Part shown: positions 7,309 through 11,491 of the stretch, in pieces
Layout of the letters: every line of letters starts with the position of its first letter
Numbering within the stretch: the stretch's first letter is position 1
Assembly: GCA_947302185.1 (NCBI GenBank)
Contig: CAMYVI010000060.1
Location: forward strand, 1 to 11,491
Reading direction: 5' to 3'
Length of the DNA stretch: 11,491 nucleotides
Origin: an uncultured Lachnospiraceae bacterium
GTDB lineage: Bacteria; Bacillota_A; Clostridia; Lachnospirales; Lachnospiraceae
Notes under the pieces: model-generated
What the model was told of the DNA's origin: nothing
The model's input: the letters and a program-made list of their open reading frames with translations, nothing else
The model's database searches: none
Program-made: the position numbers and the translations under genes

Positions 7309-7316
7309 CCTGTCTG

Positions 7317-7321
7317 CCTCC
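7317..7321 (-). promoter_or_regulatory. Ribosome binding site deciding the thiE start
   Basis: GGAGG on the minus strand sits 8 bases before the ATG at 7308. It lies inside the frame that would be coded if translation began at 7329, so it favours the shorter ThiE. Confidence 0.6.
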
Positions 7322-7325
7322 GAAT

Positions 7326-8147
7326 TCATCTGATCTCGTATTTCGCTCCCTTATCGAGCGTCTCGCCGTCCATGTTGAAGACAGCGTCGATGATTCTGTT
7401 CCTATAGGTGGAATTCCCGTCGCCTTCCTGCATTCTGCTCCAGCCGATCTCTCCGGCAAGCCCCATCGTACAGACGGCTGCTGCTGCCGCTTCCAACTTA
7501 GTTTCCGGATTGGCGACCAGAAAAGCTGTCATCATGCCGGAGAGCTGGCATCCTGTTCCGGTAATTCTGCCCATTTCCGGTCTGCCGTTCCGAATCACAA
7601 AGCATTTTTCCGCATCCGCCACCAAGTCAATTGCTCCCGTAATTGCAATGATAGCTCCGGTCTCTTTTGCCAGTTTTTTTGCAAAAGCAACTGCGCTGTC
7701 CAGCGTCTCCTCCGTGACCGCATCCGCCACATCAGCGTCAACTCCCTTGGTCGTGCCGCTGCCGTGTGCAAGTGTCTTGATTTCGGAAATATTACCGCGG
7801 ATGACATCGAATCTGATTGCTTTCATCAATCCGACTGCGGTGTCCGTGCGGAGCGCTGAAGCACCGGCACCGACGGGATCGAGCAGGATGACATGTCCGA
7901 GATCATTTGCTCTTTTCCCCGCGCGGTACATTCCCTCAATACTGCTTTTATTTAATGTCCCGATGTTTATATTGAGACCGCCGCAGATGCTCGTAATATC
8001 TTCCACGTCATCGGGTTCATCCGACATGATCGGGCTTCCTCCGCAGGCGAGAAGTATATTTGCGACATCATTGACTGTCACATAATTGGTGATGTTATGA
8101 ACGAGCGGTACGGTTTTTCTGACATTTTCAATACAAGTTCCGAGCAT
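7326..8147 (-). CDS. thiM: Hydroxyethylthiazole kinase
   Basis: 273 residues, normal for ThiM. It phosphorylates the salvaged thiazole moiety of thiamine to hydroxyethylthiazole phosphate. Landmarks are PLVHNITNYV (14-23), GGSPIM (36-41), LDPVGAGAS (89-97), RGNISE (117-122) and TGTGCQLS around 197-203 with the catalytic-site Cys200. The ATG at 8147 has GGAGG 5 bases upstream. An ATG farther up at 8189 would place the start inside the riboswitch terminator stem and is rejected. It is the first gene of the operon controlled by the TPP riboswitch, and its stop codon is 17 bases from the preferred thiE start. Confidence 0.96.
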   Translation of the reverse strand: MLGTCIENVRKTVPLVHNITNYVTVNDVANILLACGGSPIMSDEPDDVEDITSICGGLNINIGTLNKSSIEGMYRAGKRANDLGHVILLDPVGAGASALRTDTAVGLMKAIRFDVIRGNISEIKTLAHGSGTTKGVDADVADAVTEETLDSAVAFAKKLAKETGAIIAITGAIDLVADAEKCFVIRNGRPEMGRITGTGCQLSGMMTAFLVANPETKLEAAAAAVCTMGLAGEIGWSRMQEGDGNSTYRNRIIDAVFNMDGETLDKGAKYEIR

Positions 8148-8157
8148 ACAAGCCTCC

Positions 8158-8195
8158 AAAAGAAAAAAGCAGATATGCAACATAGACATACCTGC
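8158..8195 (-). terminator. Riboswitch-controlled intrinsic terminator before thiM
   Basis: On the minus strand GCAGGTATG pairs with CATATCTGC (nine pairs, one G-U; 8187-8195 with 8169-8177). A TTTTTTCTTTT tract follows directly, just upstream of the thiM ribosome binding site. The left arm contains CAGGT, which can pair with ACCTG in the conserved TPP-binding core. That offers a plausible antiterminator when TPP is absent. Confidence 0.85.
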
Positions 8196-8196
8196 T

Positions 8197-8223
8197 GAAA
8201 AGCCCGTTCCTTATATGAACGGC
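8197..8223 (-). promoter_or_regulatory. Hairpin in the expression platform of the TPP riboswitch
   Basis: CCGTTC pairs with GAACGG on the minus strand, followed by GCTTTTC. With only four T it is a weak terminator by itself. It may be a spacer helix or a second, minor stop between the aptamer and the main terminator. Confidence 0.4.
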
Positions 8224-8229
8224 CATTAC

Positions 8230-8324
8230 TAACAATATATCCCTACGTTGGCATTATCCAAATCAGGTTATGGGTCCGGACTGTAGCTTCCGTTCTCAGC
8301 CTGCCTTAACAAGCTCCCCTGTTA
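8230..8324 (-). promoter_or_regulatory. TPP riboswitch (THI element)
   Basis: The minus strand carries the conserved thi-box features in order: GGGGAGC near the 5' end, GGCTGAGA (CTGAGA at 8294-8299) for pyrimidine recognition, ACCC, then ACCTGATTTGGATAATGCC and GTAGGGA (about 8242-8270) for pyrophosphate recognition. Outer P1 pairing is TAACA (8320-8324) with TGTTA (8230-8234). It lies between the predicted promoter and a strong terminator upstream of thiM. When TPP is plentiful it should cause early stop of thiM-thiE-HAD transcription. Confidence 0.96.
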
Positions 8325-8332
8325 TTATTTAT

Positions 8333-8361
8333 AAAATACTACCGGACAATAGTTTTTGCAA
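8333..8361 (-). promoter_or_regulatory. Predicted promoter of the thiM operon
   Basis: TTGCAA (-35, 8356-8361) and TATTTT (-10, 8333-8338) are 17 bases apart on the minus strand. The transcript would start within a few bases of the riboswitch P1 helix, which supports the assignment. Confidence 0.65.
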
Positions 8362-8380
8362 GTCTATTTTTGGATAGAAC

Positions 8381-8435
8381 CCCAGACAGGCCCAGACAGG
8401 GACGGTTCTTAACGGTTAAGAACCGTCCCTGTCTG
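8381..8435. repeat. REP-like perfect palindrome with adjoining tandem 10-mer
   Basis: Arms 8393-8413 and 8415-8435 are perfectly complementary over 21 bp with a single base between them. The arms read cagacagg-gacggttcttaac. The flank holds cccagacagg twice in tandem (8381-8400), the second copy running into the left arm. Palindromes of the type GGGACGGTTCT...AGAACCGTCCC recur in many Firmicute genomes, to my recollection. The sequence lies 5 bases after the stop of the last small cysteine gene, so it may also act as a transcript end, although no T run follows. Confidence 0.65.
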
Positions 8436-8440
8436 ATTAT

Positions 8441-8641
8441 CTATCGCTTATAATCTGCAGACACATCAATAAACGAACGCTTTCCCATGATGTAATCACT
8501 ATAAGCCTGCTCTGCATCCATGCCATGAAATACTTTGCACAGACCGCACATATCGCAGTCGGCAATGCAGGGAAACCGCTCTTTGATATATATCCTTCTC
8601 TCTTCAACTGTTGACTCGGATATCTCCGGCGCACTGTTCAT
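8441..8641 (-). CDS. Small cysteine-cluster protein, second paralog
   Basis: 66 residues, not recognised as a named family with certainty. It has TVEER near the N terminus, four cysteines spaced Cx3Cx2Cx2C (25, 29, 32, 35), then YSDYIMGKR (47-55). Spacing and motifs match the gene directly upstream, so the two are paralogs. The cluster could hold a metal ion or an iron-sulphur cluster. The ATG at 8641 has AGGGGA about 6 bases before it. A GTG at 8656 overlapping the upstream stop is possible but less likely. The gap to the upstream gene is 11 bases, so both are probably on one transcript. Length is too short for any radical SAM enzyme despite the Cx3Cx2C spacing. Confidence 0.75.
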   Translation of the reverse strand: MNSAPEISESTVEERRIYIKERFPCIADCDMCGLCKVFHGMDAEQAYSDYIMGKRSFIDVSADYKR

Positions 8642-8652
8642 AACCGTTCCCC

Positions 8653-8874
8653 TCACAAAATTTTTCTTCCCTGACGATACTCTTCCATATACACAGCATT
8701 AATCTCTCTGATTTCGCGCTTGCCGTCAATATAGTCCTGATAGATATCCCATGGTGAGCCTCCGCCGAGCCAGCAGGAAGAACAGTTCTCACACCCGCCC
8801 CCGCAATCCATCGAATTGCGGATGATCTCTTCACGTTCTTCCCTTGTCGTGTCCTTGATCAATATCGATTTCAT
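8653..8874 (-). CDS. Small cysteine-cluster protein, first paralog
   Basis: 73 residues, cytoplasmic by appearance. It reads IKDTTREEREEII, then Cx3Cx2Cx2C (Cys24, 28, 31, 34) within a glycine-rich turn, then YQDYIDGKREIREIN (45-59) and a basic end. I recall similar short proteins of unknown role in Clostridia, sometimes mislabelled as purine biosynthesis proteins, but I do not know a function. The ATG at 8874 is chosen because AAGGAG lies about 9 bases upstream. An ATG at 8883 touches that site and is too close. It is followed after 11 bases by its paralog. It lies downstream of the sensory hydrogenase and phosphatase genes, but the gap of about 350 bases makes co-transcription uncertain. 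Confidence 0.78.
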   Translation of the reverse strand: MKSILIKDTTREEREEIIRNSMDCGGGCENCSSCWLGGGSPWDIYQDYIDGKREIREINAVYMEEYRQGRKIL

Positions 8875-8914
8875 AAAACACATCTCCTTTCCTGAAACAG
8901 CTGCCGGTCCCTGC

Positions 8915-9100
8915 TCATTCCGCAATCATCCACTTCTTCTCCCAAACGCGAAGAACCGCCTCCCTGTTTTTCTTATTGAACAGAAAAATGATAGTAAATA
9001 CAGCAACTGCAAACACCGGGATATCTCCAATCAAATCGCTTGCAGTCACAGATGCTGTAACAACTCCACCCTGCGTAGCCAGCCCCTGAATATGCCTCAT
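8915..9100 (-). CDS. Doubtful 61-residue membrane micro-ORF
   Basis: An open frame with one hydrophobic stretch (IPVFAVAVFTIIFLF) followed by a basic tail with KKNREAVLRVWEKK. This would fit a single-span membrane peptide. The ATG at 9100 has AAAGG directly against it with no spacer, so initiation there is doubtful; a GTG later in the frame is another option. I do not recognise any relative. It may be a decayed gene end or chance. The rest of the stretch 9101-9222 holds no supported gene, only a 6-bp GC hairpin at 9159-9175 without a T run. Confidence 0.25.
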   Translation of the reverse strand: MRHIQGLATQGGVVTASVTASDLIGDIPVFAVAVFTIIFLFNKKNREAVLRVWEKKWMIAE

Positions 9101-9222
9101 CCTTTCGAAATGCTATTTTGCCGGCTTCCCGCTTCATCATCGGATACCGTCGAATTCAGTCGGGAGCGCCCCGACGAACTTCCTGCACCGTCTCACAAAG
9201 AATCTTTACCGACAGACAGTTA

Positions 9223-10398
9223 TCAAAAATAACTGACTTTAACCCTCTTCCCCATCTTTTCAAGGCATTCCGTCAATTCCTTCACGAGCTGCATTTTAAT
9301 ATTGAATGAGATGGGAAGGTCGGGATTCTGGTGTGCGGGATTTACAGCCCTTCCGACATAGAAATTGATGTCCGTAGCTTCCTCGAACAGAAGCCGGCAG
9401 ATCAGGGACGCTCCGTCATGACCGAATCCCCATTTATCATACAGCTCATTCTTATCCAGTGCATCTTTCGCATATTCCACTACTCTATTCATTGTGATGA
9501 CACCTTCGGTCACCAGGTCAACGCCGTCAATCTCTGATATCGGAGGAATATCGCTGTCCTCATCCATCGCCATGTTGACCCTCACTTCTTTTCGCAGATA
9601 TTTTGCGGCGATAGACGCCGTTGTGCCTCCGCAGATTATGTGCTTTCCCGCTTTCGAGAAATACAGCGTCATCATACGATTGCTGTCATCCCTGTTTCTG
9701 GGAGGTCCGAATAAAATGTTCACAGGCTCTCTTCTCCGCACTTTAACGATACAGGCGGTCGCATCGTCACTCGGCTTAAATCCATATTCCCTGTCGCACT
9801 CATCTACGAGCATGGTCGCAAGATTTTTGGCTGAATACCCGGCAGCGGAAATGTTTTTGACATAATTCGCGATGTCTTCCCATTCCCAGTCAGAATTGTA
9901 TTCTATGCTTTCCCCCGCATGAGGACATCCGTCGCTCATGGCGACCATAATGTCGTTCTCCCGAAGATGGATAACGGATTTATAGATTTTCTTTCCTTCA
10001 ATGTACATTTCCTGTTTCGGATAATCATATATTTCATCATCGCGGATGAAAATAACAGCGGGATTATCATACTGTATAATCTCCACACGCTCATTTTCAA
10101 TGACATGGAGAATGGTGAACGTGGAATACGCAACTTTCCGGACCTGACAGATTGGAAGCGTCGCCGCAATCGTCGAGACGCAGTCTTCTATTCTGAGCCC
10201 TTCAGCCATCATTGTGGAAATGATCTTTGATGTGAGCGTCGAAAGGATACTCGCCTTTACGCCGCTCCCCATTCCGTCCGCAAGAACAATGACTATAGAG
10301 TTCTCATCCTGCTCCACCACATCGACATGATCCCCGCAGAGCTGTTCTCCTTCATGGTTGATACTCTTCCAACCGATGTCAACACACAAATCATTCAT
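9223..10398 (-). CDS. SpoIIE/PP2C-type serine phosphatase paired with a sensory hydrogenase
   Basis: 391 residues, predicted cytoplasmic. The first 220 residues form a PP2C-like phosphatase domain of the SpoIIE class: CGDH with Asp24, LADGMGSG (39-46), MSDG (154-157) and SDDAT (210-214), which supply the metal-binding aspartates. From about residue 225 to the end a second region begins with NILFGPPRNRDD and includes GKHIICGGTTASIAAKYL (about 251-268); I do not recognise it as a named domain. The start overlaps the end of the hydrogenase-like gene by 8 bases, with AAGGAG 10 bases before the ATG, so the two products are likely made together. By analogy to group C3 sensory [FeFe]-hydrogenases, the phosphatase would relay the signal to a phosphoprotein target, which is not identifiable here. 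Confidence 0.9.
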   Translation of the reverse strand: MNDLCVDIGWKSINHEGEQLCGDHVDVVEQDENSIVIVLADGMGSGVKASILSTLTSKIISTMMAEGLRIEDCVSTIAATLPICQVRKVAYSTFTILHVIENERVEIIQYDNPAVIFIRDDEIYDYPKQEMYIEGKKIYKSVIHLRENDIMVAMSDGCPHAGESIEYNSDWEWEDIANYVKNISAAGYSAKNLATMLVDECDREYGFKPSDDATACIVKVRRREPVNILFGPPRNRDDSNRMMTLYFSKAGKHIICGGTTASIAAKYLRKEVRVNMAMDEDSDIPPISEIDGVDLVTEGVITMNRVVEYAKDALDKNELYDKWGFGHDGASLICRLLFEEATDINFYVGRAVNPAHQNPDLPISFNIKMQLVKELTECLEKMGKRVKVSYF

Positions 10399-11491
10399 CT
10401 TTGATAGACTCCTTCAATTTCGTCAGCGCAATTTTTGTCTCGGCAGCGGTCTCTCCCAAAAGAGAGGCGATATCCTGTACGATCCGCATCTGTTTGTCCA
10501 CTACCCTGTCTGCAATCTCCACCGTCTGGCGGCTTAAGTTCTCTCTCTTTTCTCTCTCGCTTTCTTCTTCGGTGACGTCACGGAGTATACAGAGAATGTT
10601 GTTGTATTCTCTGTCATATACGATAGTCTTTTCCACATATTTTCTGTACTCTGCCAGATATTCTCTCTTGTCATGAATGCTTCCGCCCTTGTTCAGGATC
10701 TTAAGGAAATCACCCGGATCCATTACGCGAACGACAAGATCTCCCAGGATATCATGAGGCGAACGCAGATTCAGGATTCTCAGCGCCGCCCGGTTGATCT
10801 GCTGAACTTCAAGGCTGTCATTCAGAACAAGAATTCCGTTAGGCGAATTTCTCGTGATAGTATCCGAGAAGTTCTCGGCTTTTTCTTTCAGGAAAGGCAG
10901 GCACATAGATATATCCGCCTTGCCCTGCAGAATTGCGATGGCCTTGTCCCGGCATGTATCATAACCGCATGTACCGCAGTTAAGCTCGTCTTCCGGCTTC
11001 ATTTTTCCCATCTGATGCAGAGTTTCCCGAATATCATATTCACTCGGAATCCTGCTTTGATGCTCGATTACAAAGAAGTCTTTCACGGTTTCCGTCCTGT
11101 CAGGCTGAGCAACGGTGAAGTCATTCCTGCCCGCATACCTCGCAACAGCGGCATAATCTTTGATCGGCGAATCATGGAACTTCTCCATGACAGGTCCGCC
11201 TACACAGCTCCCGACACAAGCAGACATCTCTATGAAGACATGGTGAACATTTCCCGCTTCGATTTCCTTCAGTGTCGAAATACAATTCTTTGTCCCGTCG
11301 ATTGCCATATAGGTATACTCGGGATTTTCCATCGCCATCGTCTTCAGAATTCCGCCGGTGGTCGGGAAGAATCGTGCCCTGCTGTTTTCATTTTCTTCGA
11401 GTTTCTTCTCAAGCACGATATTTTTTGACTTCAGCCACGCTCCCAGCTCATCAAATGTCAGGACAGCATCGACAATCCCCTCATACCGCTG
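10391..11491 (-). CDS. hydS: Sensory [FeFe]-hydrogenase-like protein with Fe-S and PAS domains (5' end cut off)
   Basis: The frame is open to the right edge, giving 367 residues of the C-terminal part; the N-terminal ferredoxin part and the first H-cluster motifs lie outside. Visible here: the third H-cluster cysteine motif as EMSACVGSCVGGP (about residues 88-100 of the visible part, Cys92 and Cys96). Catalytic hydrogenases usually read MACxxGCxxGGG there. Next comes a four-cysteine [4Fe-4S] domain Cx2Cx4Cx16C (172, 175, 180, 197), a PAS domain about 215-305 (SPNGILVLND to ILRDVTEEE), and a coiled-coil tail with LLGETAAETK. This order is that of the HydS group of putative hydrogen sensors. 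The PAS and tail probably pass the signal to the SpoIIE-type phosphatase encoded by the overlapping next gene. The symbol is used for the family; the missing N terminus limits certainty. Confidence 0.88.
   Translation of the reverse strand, partial: QRYEGIVDAVLTFDELGAWLKSKNIVLEKKLEENENSRARFFPTTGGILKTMAMENPEYTYMAIDGTKNCISTLKEIEAGNVHHVFIEMSACVGSCVGGPVMEKFHDSPIKDYAAVARYAGRNDFTVAQPDRTETVKDFFVIEHQSRIPSEYDIRETLHQMGKMKPEDELNCGTCGYDTCRDKAIAILQGKADISMCLPFLKEKAENFSDTITRNSPNGILVLNDSLEVQQINRAALRILNLRSPHDILGDLVVRVMDPGDFLKILNKGGSIHDKREYLAEYRKYVEKTIVYDREYNNILCILRDVTEEESEREKRENLSRQTVEIADRVVDKQMRIVQDIASLLGETAAETKIALTKLKESIKDE

Noticed and set aside
8393..8435. Palindrome as an intrinsic terminator
   Set aside because: No T run follows the stem in either direction. 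The near absence of a loop and the duplicated flank fit a REP-type repeat better, although some effect on transcript ends is possible.
8441..8874. Radical SAM motif Cx3Cx2C in the two small proteins
   Set aside because: Spacing matches, but proteins of 66 and 73 residues cannot form a radical SAM barrel, and a fourth cysteine follows in both. A simple metal or Fe-S site fits better.
8816..9232. 138-residue plus-strand open frame
   Set aside because: It lies opposite the first small cysteine gene and the gap. It has no ribosome binding site, and the product shows no family features.
1..11491. CRISPR arrays, tRNA or rRNA genes, insertion sequences, phage genes
   Set aside because: I saw no regularly spaced repeats, no tRNA- or rRNA-like sequence, and no transposase, integrase or phage protein in any frame.

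Overview
The window looks like chromosomal DNA of a strictly anaerobic Firmicute of the class Clostridia. The evidence is strong AGGAGG-type ribosome binding sites, a hydrogen-sensing [FeFe]-hydrogenase-like protein paired with a SpoIIE-type phosphatase, and a thiamine salvage locus under a TPP riboswitch. I could not assign genus or species from the sequence alone. All genes I support lie on the minus strand, so the biology reads from the right edge to the left.

Right part (about 8440-11491): the 3' part of a PAS-containing sensory [FeFe]-hydrogenase-like gene runs off the right edge. It overlaps a SpoIIE/PP2C-type phosphatase gene by 8 bases. A stretch of about 350 bases with at most a doubtful membrane micro-ORF follows, then two tandem small paralogous genes that both encode a Cx3Cx2Cx2C cysteine cluster. 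A perfect 21-bp palindrome closes this block.

Middle part (about 3636-8361): two adjacent thiamine salvage operons. The first has a recognisable promoter, a TPP riboswitch and an intrinsic terminator, then thiM, thiE and a HAD phosphatase-like gene. The second has its own promoter with an inverted repeat over it, then thiD, a SAM-dependent methyltransferase and tenA, with 4-base and 1-base overlaps. Together ThiM (thiazole kinase), TenA (release of HMP from degraded thiamine), ThiD (HMP to HMP-PP) and ThiE (coupling to thiamine monophosphate) make a complete salvage route. No de novo genes (thiC, thiG, thiS, thiF, thiH) are in the window. The HAD protein would be a natural candidate thiamine-phosphate phosphatase, but the acidic motif IV that binds magnesium appears to be cleanly missing. 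The methyltransferase has no known role in this pathway.

Left part (1-3635): an inverted-repeat element of about 122 bases and a second 15-bp inverted repeat lie between tenA and a large lipoprotein gene. That protein joins a family 3 glycoside hydrolase to a C-terminal C-type-lectin-like domain with a galactose-type QPD motif. Farther left is a DUF4342 protein with a long acidic N-terminal arm. A plus-strand intrinsic terminator at the left edge suggests a convergent gene just outside the window.
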